Shown: positions 41,168 through 48,623 of the stretch, one piece after another
Layout of the letters: the number at the start of each line of letters is the position of its first letter
How positions within the stretch are numbered: position 1 is the first letter of the stretch
DNA from: Pedosphaera sp.
GTDB lineage: Bacteria; Verrucomicrobiota; Verrucomicrobiia; Limisphaerales; Pedosphaeraceae
Length of the DNA: 54,932 bases
NCBI GenBank assembly: GCA_028293285.1
Contig: JAQGPC010000153.1
Coordinates: 1 to 54,932 of the forward strand
Direction: 5' to 3'
Position numbers and translations under genes: made by a program
The notes under the pieces: model-generated
The model's database searches: none
What the model was told of the DNA's origin: nothing
Seen by the model: only the letters and a program-made list of their open reading frames with translations

Positions 41168-41560
41168 ATGCCCGTGTTGAAGGCAAAGCCCAGGACCATC
41201 GACGAGTATCTCGCGGCTTTAAGCGATGACCAAAGTGGCGCGCTTGAGAAGCTCCGCCAGATCATCAAAGTGGCGGCGCCAAAAGCGGAAGAGTGCATCA
41301 CCTACCGGCTCCCCGCATTTCGTCAAAACGGAATGCTCGTGGCCTTCGGTGCGACGGAGAATCATTGCGCCTTTTATCTCATGAGTTCCTCCACAGTGGC
41401 CACTTATCAGGACGAACTTAAGGGCTTCAACACCAGCAAGGGAACAATCCGCTTTCAAGCGGATAAGCCATTGCCGGCCACGCTGGTGCGAAAGCTGGTA
41501 AAGGCTCGCATCGCGGAGAACAGCAAATTGATTAAAACCACCAAACACAAATCAAAATAG
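41168..41560 (+). CDS. DUF1801 (YdhG-like, iron-chaperone fold) protein
   Basis: A 130-residue protein: 'PRTIDEYLAALSDDQSGALEKLRQIIKVAAPKAEECITYRLPAFRQNGMLVAFGATENHCAFYLMSS' is typical of DUF1801, a CyaY-like fold. Frataxin-related iron binding is suggested for some members but not shown here. Short spacing (14 bases before, 9 bases after) places it in the array. Confidence 0.85.
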   Translation: MPVLKAKPRTIDEYLAALSDDQSGALEKLRQIIKVAAPKAEECITYRLPAFRQNGMLVAFGATENHCAFYLMSSSTVATYQDELKGFNTSKGTIRFQADKPLPATLVRKLVKARIAENSKLIKTTKHKSK

Positions 41561-41569
41561 GAGAAAGCT

Positions 41570-42736
41570 ATGAGCGGAGTACGAGTATTGGTCGGCACAA
41601 AAAAGGGCGCGTTCATCCTGACAGCGGATGGCAAGCGGCAAAATTGGGAAGTCAGCGGCCCGCACTTCGCGGGTTGGGAGATGTATCACCTAAAAGGTTC
41701 CCCTGTTGATCCGAACCGGATTTATGCGTCGCAGTCCAGCGGTTGGTTCGGCCAAATCATCCAGCATTCCAACGACGGCGGCAAGACTTGGGCTCCACCC
41801 GGAACCAACCCCGGCGAGTTGACCGGCCCGGATGGCATGCCCAAAGGCGAGAGCAACAAGTTCGTGTACGAGGGCGAGGTGGGAACTCACAAATGGTATG
41901 ACGGGACACAGCATCCATGGGAATTCAAGCGCATCTGGCATCTCGAACCTTCGCTGACTGATCCGGACACGGTTTACGCGGGAGCGGAGGACGCGGCGCT
42001 TTTCAAAACGGTGAACGGCGGCAAAACATGGCAGGAACTTCCAGGGTTGCGTGGCACCAAAGGCGCTCTCTGGCAGCCTGGCGCAGGTGGTATGGCTGTG
42101 CATACCATTATTCAGGATCCGAAGAATGCAAAACGGATTTTCGTCGCCATCTCGGCGGCAGGCGCGTTTCGCACGGATGACGGCGGAAAAACGTGGCGGC
42201 CGATAAACAAGGGGTTGAAGTCCAATTACGAACTCCCCGATCCGGATGCGGAAGTGGGCCACTGCGTCCATCGCATCGCGATGCATCCGTCGCGACCGGA
42301 AGTTTTATTCATGCAAAAGCATTGGGATGTCATGCGGAGTGATAACGCTGGGGAATTGTGGCACGAGGTTAGTGACAATCTTCCGTCCGACTTCGGCTTC
42401 CCAATCGATGTTCATGCGCACGAACCCAATACCATTTACGTTGTGCCGATCAAGAGCGACTCTGAGCATTATCCGCCGGATGGCAAATTGCGCGTATTCC
42501 GCAGCCGGACGGGTGGCAACGAATGGGAAGCCCTGACGAAGGGGTTACCGCAAAAGGATTGCTACGTCAATGTGCTGCGCGACGCCATGGCCGTTGATTC
42601 ACTGGATAAATGCGGCATTTATTTTGGCACTACCGGCGGACAGGTTTACATGTCTGCAGACAGCGGCGATTCGTGGAATCCCATCGTTCGCGACCTTCCG
42701 GCTGTCTTGTCTGTCGAAGTCCAGACGCTGCCATGA
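41570..42736 (+). CDS. BNR/sialidase-like beta-propeller protein
   Basis: A 388-residue protein with at least five Asp-box (BNR) repeats: '[10 protein letters not shown]', '[11 protein letters not shown]', '[12 protein letters not shown]', '[11 protein letters not shown]' and '[11 protein letters not shown]'. No signal peptide is seen, so it is probably cytoplasmic, unlike true sialidases. The family is often labelled exo-alpha-sialidase or glycosyl hydrolase, but the catalytic Tyr/Glu and Arg triad cannot be identified. It ends in a 4-base ATGA overlap with a MoaD-like gene, which suggests joint function. Confidence 0.85.
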   Translation: MSGVRVLVGTKKGAFILTADGKRQNWEVSGPHFAGWEMYHLKGSPVDPNRIYASQSSGWFGQIIQHSNDGGKTWAPPGTNPGELTGPDGMPKGESNKFVYEGEVGTHKWYDGTQHPWEFKRIWHLEPSLTDPDTVYAGAEDAALFKTVNGGKTWQELPGLRGTKGALWQPGAGGMAVHTIIQDPKNAKRIFVAISAAGAFRTDDGGKTWRPINKGLKSNYELPDPDAEVGHCVHRIAMHPSRPEVLFMQKHWDVMRSDNAGELWHEVSDNLPSDFGFPIDVHAHEPNTIYVVPIKSDSEHYPPDGKLRVFRSRTGGNEWEALTKGLPQKDCYVNVLRDAMAVDSLDKCGIYFGTTGGQVYMSADSGDSWNPIVRDLPAVLSVEVQTLP

Positions 42737-43029
42737 TTCGGGTGGTTCTCCCATTTCATCTACGCACGCTGGCGCGCGTAGATGGCGAAGTGCAGCTTGA
42801 GACTGACCACCCGGTAACATTGGGCTCAGTGCTTGATGCGCTCGAGGCACGCTATCCGGTGTTGCGCGGGACGATTCGCGATCATGGCACCCTGAAGCGC
42901 CGGCCGTTCATCAGGTTCTTTGCGTGCGAGCAGGATCTTTCCCACGAGCCGCTGGACACCGCATTGCCCGAGGCGGTGCTGACAGGTGAGGAGCCATTCC
43001 TGGTCGTGGGAGCCATGGCGGGAGGCTGA
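42733..43029 (+). CDS. MoaD/ThiS-type small sulfur-carrier-like protein
   Basis: A 98-residue ubiquitin-like protein: '[45 protein letters not shown]' and a C-terminal '..VVGAMAGG', the di-Gly tail that is thiocarboxylated in MoaD, ThiS and CysO. The start at 42733 overlaps the BNR gene stop; longer upstream frames lie inside that gene. Activating (MoeB/ThiF-like) and molybdopterin genes are not in the window, so its client pathway is unknown. Confidence 0.88.
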   Translation: MIRVVLPFHLRTLARVDGEVQLETDHPVTLGSVLDALEARYPVLRGTIRDHGTLKRRPFIRFFACEQDLSHEPLDTALPEAVLTGEEPFLVVGAMAGG

Positions 43030-43073
43030 TTTCAGCGATATGGTTCAAACAAATTAACGTCAATTAAAAACCC

Positions 43074-43613
43074 ATGATTAAAAAAATCCTCATTGTCATT
43101 GCTGTAATCATCGTCGTGTTTCTGGTCATTGTGGCCCTGCAACCTGCTGAATATCGCGTGGTACGGAGCGGCACCATCACCGCTCCGCCGACAGTGGTGT
43201 TTGAGCAGGTGAATGATTTTCACAAATGGGAGGCGTGGTCGCCGTGGGCAAAACTTGATCCGGCGGCGAAGAATACCTTTGAAGGGCCGACCGCTGGAAC
43301 CGGCGCAATCTTCAGTTGGGCCGGTAACAAGGATGTGGGAGAAGGACGCATGACTTTGACGGAAAGCCATACGAATGATTTGATCCGGATTAAACTTGAT
43401 TTCATTAAACCGATGACTTCGACTGCCCTCACGGAGTTCACCTTCAAACCGGAAGGCAATCAAACCACAGTTACCTGGACGATGTCCGGCCATAAAGATT
43501 TCATGAGCAAGGCATTTTGTATGTTCATGAACATGGACAAAATGGTCGGCGGCGATTTTGAAAAGGGTTTAGCACAAATGAAATTGTCGGCAGAAACGGC
43601 GAGCAAGAAATAA
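43074..43613 (+). CDS. Membrane-anchored SRPBCC protein 5
   Basis: A 179-residue paralogue of 39106-39666: membrane helix 'ILIVIAVIIVVFLVIVAL' and then 'ITAPPTVVFEQVNDFHKWEAWSPWAKLDPAAKNTFEGPTAGTGAIFSWAGNKDVGEGRMTLTESH', 'LTEFTFKPEGNQTTVTWTMSGHKDFMSKAFCMFMNMDKMVGGDFEKGL'. It follows the MoaD-like gene by 44 bases and precedes the DoxX gene by 22 bases. Retention of two anchored copies in one array suggests different ligands or timing. Confidence 0.9.
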   Translation: MIKKILIVIAVIIVVFLVIVALQPAEYRVVRSGTITAPPTVVFEQVNDFHKWEAWSPWAKLDPAAKNTFEGPTAGTGAIFSWAGNKDVGEGRMTLTESHTNDLIRIKLDFIKPMTSTALTEFTFKPEGNQTTVTWTMSGHKDFMSKAFCMFMNMDKMVGGDFEKGLAQMKLSAETASKK

Positions 43614-43635
43614 CGACACCTTCTAATCATAAAAT

Positions 43636-44013
43636 ATGAAAATCGCAGTCATTATCGTCCGTATTTTGATGGGACTCATGTTCCTATTTGCTTCCATAGT
43701 TGTTCTTTTCAAGCTGGTGCCGCAGCCGGAGCTAAAGGGTGATGTCAAAACTTTTATGGAGGGCATGCAGGCGACTGGTTATTTGCTGACTTTAATTAAA
43801 GTGACGGAACTGGTCTGCGGCATTGCCTTTATTTCAGGCCGGTTTGTTCCGCTGGCCACGGTGGTGATATTTCCCATCACCCTGAACATTCTGTTATGGC
43901 ACGCATTTCGCGCTCCGGAAGGTCTGGTGGTTGGGATGTTATTGATGCTGGGAAATTTATTTCTGGCGTATGCCTATCGGAAGAATTACGTGACATTGGT
44001 GGCAGCAAAGTAA
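43636..44013 (+). CDS. DoxX-family membrane protein
   Basis: A 125-residue protein with four membrane helices: 'AVIIVRILMGLMFLFASIVVLF', 'GYLLTLIKVTELVCGIAFISGRFVPLATVVIFPITLNILLWHAF' and 'LVVGMLLMLGNLFLAYAYR'. The second-helix 'K..E...G' wording is characteristic of DoxX. DoxX proteins are quinone- or redox-linked membrane partners whose exact role differs by lineage. It is the third membrane-associated gene of the ArsR-led array. Confidence 0.85.
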   Translation: MKIAVIIVRILMGLMFLFASIVVLFKLVPQPELKGDVKTFMEGMQATGYLLTLIKVTELVCGIAFISGRFVPLATVVIFPITLNILLWHAFRAPEGLVVGMLLMLGNLFLAYAYRKNYVTLVAAK

Positions 44014-44090
44014 AGCCAAAGTGCGTTTTGGCAATGTCTGACAAAAGTTTGCCTGCGAGTTATTGAAGCCCAGCTAAAAGGAAGACCCAC

Positions 44091-44450
44091 ATGAACTATG
44101 TAGATGGATATGTCCTGCCAGTTCCCAAGAAAAATCTGGCCGCTTATCGCCGCATCGCTCAAAAAGCGGGGAAAATCTGGCGGGAACATGGCGCTTTGGA
44201 ATATCGGGAATCTGTCGGCGATGACTTGAACGTAAAGTGGGGAGTGCCTTTTCCAAAACAGATGAGGGTCAAGCCGGGTGAGACGGTAGTGTTCGCATGG
44301 GTCGTGTACCAGTCACGGAAGCATCGCGACCAAGTCAATGCGAAGGTGATGAAAGACCCGCGCCTGGCGAAAATGATAGACCCGAAGGCAATGCCTTTCG
44401 ATTGCAAACGGATGGTTTATGGGGGATTCAAGATAATGGTGGATGCCTGA
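44091..44450 (+). CDS. DUF1428 family protein
   Basis: A 119-residue protein: 'MNYVDGYVLPVPKKNLAAYRRIAQKAGKIWREHGALEYRESVGDDL', 'ETVVFAWVVYQSRKHRDQVNAKVMKDPRLAKM' and 'FDCKRMVYGGFKIMV' match DUF1428, an alpha/beta barrel-type dimer related to the ABM/Dabb group. The function is not known. GGAAG lies shortly before the ATG. It is the last recognisable gene of the array; a 966-base non-coding region follows. Confidence 0.9.
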   Translation: MNYVDGYVLPVPKKNLAAYRRIAQKAGKIWREHGALEYRESVGDDLNVKWGVPFPKQMRVKPGETVVFAWVVYQSRKHRDQVNAKVMKDPRLAKMIDPKAMPFDCKRMVYGGFKIMVDA

Positions 44451-45416
44451 ACTGGCCAAGGGTGAAAAAGGTTGACTGTTTTGTAACGTATGTTATAGAT
44501 ATGGTGTCGGTTAGATATTGATCTTTGATAATTTAGTGAAACGTTACAAAAGTTAACAATGTTACACGGGTGCAAGTGACCAAAAGGTCTTTCGCCCTTC
44601 GGGGCTTTAGATGCCTGGTTGGTTCCCACGGCTTACGCCGTGGACTATCAGCTTGCGCTACTCCGTAGCTGTGGAAATGGGAAATGGAGCGGTTTCGAGC
44701 TGAGGTGAGTTAGTACGAGCTGGTACGAATAGATGTGAGTTGTTGAACCGAGGTAAACTTAGAATACAACGGGAGTCTCACTACAACGTTAAAAGTCGCC
44801 TGAAGACGGAACTCCGAACTTTGGAGCGTTACAAAGGTTAAAATAGTTACATCGTTACACTGCCAGAAGCTTGTTTCGCCCCGCTAGTGAATGGAGATCG
44901 AGCGGGTTGAGTAAGTACGAGCCAGTACGAGTAGGTTCGAGTTGTTGGATGAAGAGAAATTAGAAACTCCATACGTCGTCTCCTACCGTAAGATTGAACT
45001 TCAGGTTACTCGTGATGATTGGCAGACGAAGCCAGCTTAAGGGAAAGGTGAAGCGGCAGGAATGCCCGCTCCGGTACTTCGACCACTTCTGAGCTTGTAC
45101 GAGCTATTACGAGTAGCAACGGTGTTGGTGAAAACGGGGGGAGGACTGAAAAACGGCGTCAGTGGATTATTTGGAGGCGCGAAAGACCGCGTAAACGCTG
45201 AACTCCAAACCGGGAAATTGCGCTATTCCACGTTAATCCACGTTAATCCACGTTAATCCACGTTATTGGGGGTTAATGGGGTAAATAATTAATTGATGAG
45301 CCCCTATTACTCTGATAGACAGCGATTTACGCTATTATTTACACTGACTTTTAGGTGAAAAAAGCAAATACTATTTTCTCACTTTTAACTTTTGGAATTT
45401 AGCTTACTTTTGCGCT
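44451..45416. repeat. Non-coding region of degenerate direct repeats
   Basis: No gene is supported in this 966-base gap. Three decayed copies of a 'GTACGAGC..TACGAGTAG' block lie at 44707-44745, 44909-44949 and 45091-45130, about 200 and 180 bases apart. Similar filler sequence lies between them ('GAACTCCGAACTTTGGAG' against 'GAACTCCAAACCGGGAAA'). Two GTTAC/GTTAA clusters with 9-base spacing lie at 44543-44565 and 44828-44858, and a palindromic repeat relative at 45050-45075. The pattern looks like eroded copies of one ~190-base unit. Confidence 0.6.
45227..45266 (+). repeat. Tandem 10-bp repeat (CCACGTTAAT)
   Basis: Four consecutive copies of a 10-bp unit (TCCACGTTAA..TCCACGTTAT) with only the last unit altered. 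It lies about 150 bases upstream of proA. Copy number is likely to vary between strains. No regulator is known to me for this motif. Confidence 0.8.
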
Positions 45417-46691
45417 GTGACTTTACGGGAACAAATGACGGAATTGGCGAAGCAGTCCAAGGGAGCTTCGCGGGAATTGGCCAAGTTGACCACCGCAGAA
45501 AAGAACGCCTGCCTGCTGGCCATGGCGGAAGCGTTGGAGGGCAACAGTCAATCCATCAAAGATGCCAATGCCAAGGACATGGCGGCGGGCACACAAAGCG
45601 GCCTTTCTTCGGCGATGTTGGATCGTCTTAAACTGGATGACAAACGTATCACGGGAATGGCGAAGGGGTTGCGCGAAGTCGCTGCCCTGCCCGATCCGGT
45701 CGGCAGAATTCTTGATGAACGCACTCGTCCCAATGGTTTGAAGCTACAGAAAATCAGCACGCCAATCGGAGTCGTGGTGATTATTTATGAATCACGGCCC
45801 AATGTGACGGCAGATGCGGCGAGCCTTTGCTTCAAGTCGGGCAACGCCACCATTTTGCGCGGCGGCAAGGAAGCGATTCATTCCAATCAAGCCATCGCAC
45901 AAGTCATGATTTCCGCCGCCAAGCAAAGACTGCCAAATTTTCCAGAGCATGCCATTCAGGTTGTGCAAACCACGGAACGAGAGGCGATCAAGGAATTGCT
46001 TTCGCTGACACAATATGTGGATCTCTGCATGCCACGCGGCGGTGAGGGTTTAATCCGCGCCGTTGCGGAAAGTTCCAAGGTGCCGGTGATCAAACATTAC
46101 AAGGGCGTGTGCCATGTGTATGTGGATGCGGATGCGGATGTAAAAATGGCGGAAGATATTATAATCAATGGCAAATGCCAGCGTCCCGGAGTTTGCAACG
46201 CCATCGAAACGCTTTTGGTGGATAAGGCCATCGCGCCTACTTTTCTGCCGGTCATGGCTCAAAAATTGGCTGAGAACAAAGTTGAACTCCGTGTGGACGG
46301 CGTTTCCCAGAATATTTTGGGTTCGCAAATACCAAACGTGAAACCCGCAACGGAAGAGGATTGGTATGCGGAATATCTCGAGCTGATTCTTGCTGTGCGC
46401 GTGGTGAATGGAGTCAAGGAAGCCATTGATCATATCAATCATTATGGCTCCGCACATTCAGACAGTATTGTGACCCGGAACGAAAAGCGGGCGAAACAAT
46501 TTCTCAGTGAAGTAGATTCGGCCACGGTTTATTGGAATGCTTCGACGCGATTTACTGACGGCGGCGAGTTCGGCATGGGCGCGGAAATTGGCATCAGCAC
46601 GGACAAGATTGGCGCGCGGGGGCCGATGGGTTTGGAAGAATTGACTACGTATAAATGGGTTGGCATTGGGAACGGCCAGGTGCGGGTTTGA
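45417..46691 (+). CDS. proA: Glutamate-5-semialdehyde dehydrogenase (gamma-glutamyl phosphate reductase)
   Basis: Second step of proline biosynthesis: NADPH reduces gamma-glutamyl phosphate to glutamate semialdehyde. It has 424 residues from a GTG start. Seen: 'VGRILDERTRPNGLKLQKISTPIGVVVIIYESRPNVTADAASLCFKSGNATILRGGKEA', 'LPRGGEGLI'-like 'CMPRGGEGLIRAV', the catalytic Cys segment 'INGKCQRPGVCNAIETLLV', and 'RFTDGGEFGMGAEIGIST' with 'GPMGLEELTTYKW'. Length and motifs are standard. proB is not adjacent. The 3' end is followed after 19 bases by the ATP-grasp-like gene. Confidence 0.96.
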   Translation: MTLREQMTELAKQSKGASRELAKLTTAEKNACLLAMAEALEGNSQSIKDANAKDMAAGTQSGLSSAMLDRLKLDDKRITGMAKGLREVAALPDPVGRILDERTRPNGLKLQKISTPIGVVVIIYESRPNVTADAASLCFKSGNATILRGGKEAIHSNQAIAQVMISAAKQRLPNFPEHAIQVVQTTEREAIKELLSLTQYVDLCMPRGGEGLIRAVAESSKVPVIKHYKGVCHVYVDADADVKMAEDIIINGKCQRPGVCNAIETLLVDKAIAPTFLPVMAQKLAENKVELRVDGVSQNILGSQIPNVKPATEEDWYAEYLELILAVRVVNGVKEAIDHINHYGSAHSDSIVTRNEKRAKQFLSEVDSATVYWNASTRFTDGGEFGMGAEIGISTDKIGARGPMGLEELTTYKWVGIGNGQVRV

Positions 46692-46710
46692 TTCAGAGCA
46701 AGAAGAAACC

Positions 46711-48045
46711 ATGAATACTATGACCTCTCCTTTGCCGGAGACTGCGGCGGAACGCGCGCGTTTCATTCGCGAAAAAATGCCTCATGACGGTCTCTTTGCC
46801 GGGCATGAATGGCGTGTCTCCCCTACTCCATTTCGACTGGGAGCTGAGACAGTCAAGGAACTGGAAAAGCTTGGCCGTATTTTGCTGCAATTCAACAAGG
46901 CGGTAAATCGGCTTTATCGTTTGAGCGTGGAAGGCAAGCAACCAGCGTGGGTTGCGAGCCTGATGGATCAGGGAAAGCCGGACGACTTAATCGCACTGCA
47001 ACGCTCGGCGGCTTTAAAAAACGAGTGGCCGCGGGTCATCCGGCCTGATTTGTTAATTACTGAAAATGGCCTGCACATCACTGAGTTGGATAGTGTGCCC
47101 GGCGGCATTGGATTGACCGCGTGGCTGAATCAAACCTATGCGCAACTCGGCATGGAGGTTGTTGGCGGCGGCGATGGAATGGTGCAGGGTTTTGGCAGTA
47201 TCTTTGGGGACGCTCCCAATGTGCATCTGGTTATCTCAGAAGAGTCGGCCACTTATCGACCTGAGATGGCTTGGCTGGCAAGCCAACTTGGGGAATCACG
47301 CTTCAAGGTACAACCACCAAATTTCACCGATGTGAAAGAAGGTGATGCGGTCTATCGCTTCTTCGAATTGTTTGATGCAGCGAATGTCCCTGCCGCTCCA
47401 GTCCTGTTCGATTGCGCGCGAGAGAAAAAGATTCGGCTCACTCCGCCGCCCAAACCGATGTTTGAGGAGAAGATGCTTTTTGCCCTGCTCTGGAATCGCA
47501 ACTTGCGGAATTTCTGGCGACAGGAATTAGGCGAAGGGTTTTTGAATAAACTGCTGCAAATGGTTCCTTACAGTTGGATGGTTGATCCTACGCCACTTCC
47601 TCCACACGCAGCGATTCCTGAATTGAATCTTACGGATTGGAACCAGCTTAAAACGCTGTCGCAAAAGGAACGCGAACTGATCCTGAAAGTCTCCGGATTT
47701 TCTCCCAAAGCATGGGGTGCACGGGGCGTTTCTCTGGGCAGCGATCTTTCACACGCTGAATGGTCCGCCGCAGTGGATACTGCACTGGCAAGTTTCCCGA
47801 CCTCACCGTATATCCTGCAACGTTACGAGAAGCCGAGCCTGGTTGAATTCCAATGGTTTGATTTTGAGCGAAACGAAGTTGTGCCGATGCAAGGGCGTGT
47901 TCGCTTGTGTCCCTACTACTTCGTTGCCGGTGAAGGAGACTCTGCTCGCGCTACTCTGGGCGGGGTTTTGGCAACGGTTTGTCCGGCAGATAAGAAGATC
48001 ATTCACGGGATGACCGAGGCGGTTTTTGCGGCCGGAGCGATTTAA
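46711..48045 (+). CDS. Unknown protein, possible permuted ATP-grasp fold
   Basis: A 444-residue cytoplasmic protein from Met 46711 (AAGAAGAAA just upstream). I do not recognise a named family. 'ENGLHITELDSVPGGIGLTAWLNQTY' and the C-terminal 'KAWGARGVSLGSDLSHAEW', 'SPYILQRYEKPSLVEF' and 'GRVRLCPYYFVAGEGDSARATLGGVLA' have the order and feel of circularly permuted ATP-grasp proteins related to glutathionylspermidine synthase, where acidic residues and a basic loop bind ATP and metal. That would make it a peptide or amide ligase. It follows proA closely and precedes the initiator tRNA gene by 51 bases. Confidence 0.55.
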   Translation: MNTMTSPLPETAAERARFIREKMPHDGLFAGHEWRVSPTPFRLGAETVKELEKLGRILLQFNKAVNRLYRLSVEGKQPAWVASLMDQGKPDDLIALQRSAALKNEWPRVIRPDLLITENGLHITELDSVPGGIGLTAWLNQTYAQLGMEVVGGGDGMVQGFGSIFGDAPNVHLVISEESATYRPEMAWLASQLGESRFKVQPPNFTDVKEGDAVYRFFELFDAANVPAAPVLFDCAREKKIRLTPPPKPMFEEKMLFALLWNRNLRNFWRQELGEGFLNKLLQMVPYSWMVDPTPLPPHAAIPELNLTDWNQLKTLSQKERELILKVSGFSPKAWGARGVSLGSDLSHAEWSAAVDTALASFPTSPYILQRYEKPSLVEFQWFDFERNEVVPMQGRVRLCPYYFVAGEGDSARATLGGVLATVCPADKKIIHGMTEAVFAAGAI

Positions 48046-48096
48046 TCCGAAAGAGCTTGCGGAAGTTAAGTTCGGACATTATGGTGTGCTCGTGAT

Positions 48097-48173
<77 letters not shown>

Positions 48174-48183
48174 ATTTAAAATT

Positions 48184-48216
48184 CCTGATTTGTCATATGG
48201 CAAATCAGGTTTTTTT
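48184..48216 (+). terminator. Rho-independent terminator of the initiator tRNA
   Basis: CCTGATTTG-tcatatgg-CAAATCAGG forms a perfect 9-bp stem followed by seven T. It ends at the base before the ATG of the GIY-YIG gene. An almost identical copy lies at 48544-48576. Confidence 0.9.
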
Positions 48217-48588
48217 ATGGATGTGCCCTTACTCATTTACTCCGTCTATATAATTAAGAATCCTTCCGGGAAGTTATACATCGGCCTGACTGATGATGTT
48301 GCACGCCGACTTGCGCAGCACAATAGTGGCGTTTCAACTTGGACGCGTAATAAAGGCCCTTGGCTGTTGCTTTGGGAGAAACCCGCCATGAGTTTATCTG
48401 ATTCCCGCAAGTTAGAATTGGAGTTGAAGCGTCAGAAAGGTGGCGATCGATTATATCGCCTCACTGGGTTGGCACGTCAGGCTCATCATCCCGCATGCGG
48501 GACCATAGGTTCAAATCCCACCCCCGCAACCAATTTAAAAATTCCTGATTTGTCATATGGCAAATCGGGTTTTTTTGTTTCCAATTAA
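48217..48588 (+). CDS. GIY-YIG nuclease-domain protein in a tRNA-flanked element
   Basis: About 123 residues from the ATG at 48217. The GIY-YIG core is present as 'YSVYIIKNPSGKLYIGLTDDVARRLAQHNSG', with Tyr-Tyr in 'Y.VYI...Y.G', the Arg of 'DVARRLAQH' and a Glu in the later helix ('SRKLELELKRQKGG'), as in the small UPF0213/endonuclease-like group. The domain proper ends near 'YRLTGLARQ'. The rest ('GSNPTPATNLKIPDLSYGKSGFF') is read through the second copy of the tRNA 3' end and its terminator, and repeats the wording that lies before the ATG. So the gene sits between two copies of one tRNA-derived sequence. Nuclease activity is inferred from the fold. Confidence 0.85.
   Translation: MDVPLLIYSVYIIKNPSGKLYIGLTDDVARRLAQHNSGVSTWTRNKGPWLLLWEKPAMSLSDSRKLELELKRQKGGDRLYRLTGLARQAHHPACGTIGSNPTPATNLKIPDLSYGKSGFFVSN
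48475..48576 (+). repeat. Partial duplicate of the initiator tRNA 3' half plus terminator
   Basis: CGTCAGGCTCAT (48475-48486) repeats the anticodon-arm segment at 48122-48133. Then 48506-48576 repeats 48147-48216 (T-arm, acceptor 3' strand, CCA, spacer, hairpin and T-run) with three differences. Between the two blocks the anticodon arm is replaced by a palindrome, TCCCGCATGCGGGA. The acceptor 5' strand and D-arm are absent, so it cannot fold as a tRNA. With the true tRNA it frames the GIY-YIG gene. Confidence 0.9.
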
Positions 48589-48623
48589 ACTCGAATTCTC
48601 TCAACTTTTGACTGCCATTTTGT

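Noticed and set aside
41570-42736. Calling the BNR protein a sialidase
   Set aside because: Asp-box repeats alone define the fold; the catalytic residues and an export signal are not seen.
44543-44858. GTTAC clusters as additional Pho boxes
   Set aside because: The cores are 8 or 9 bp apart, not 11, and no phosphate-related gene follows.
45062-45256. 64-codon frame upstream of proA
   Set aside because: It runs through the direct-repeat region and the 10-bp tandem repeats and shows no protein-like features.
48475-48532. A second, complete tRNA gene
   Set aside because: The acceptor 5' strand and D-arm are missing and the anticodon arm is replaced by a palindrome, so it cannot fold as a tRNA.
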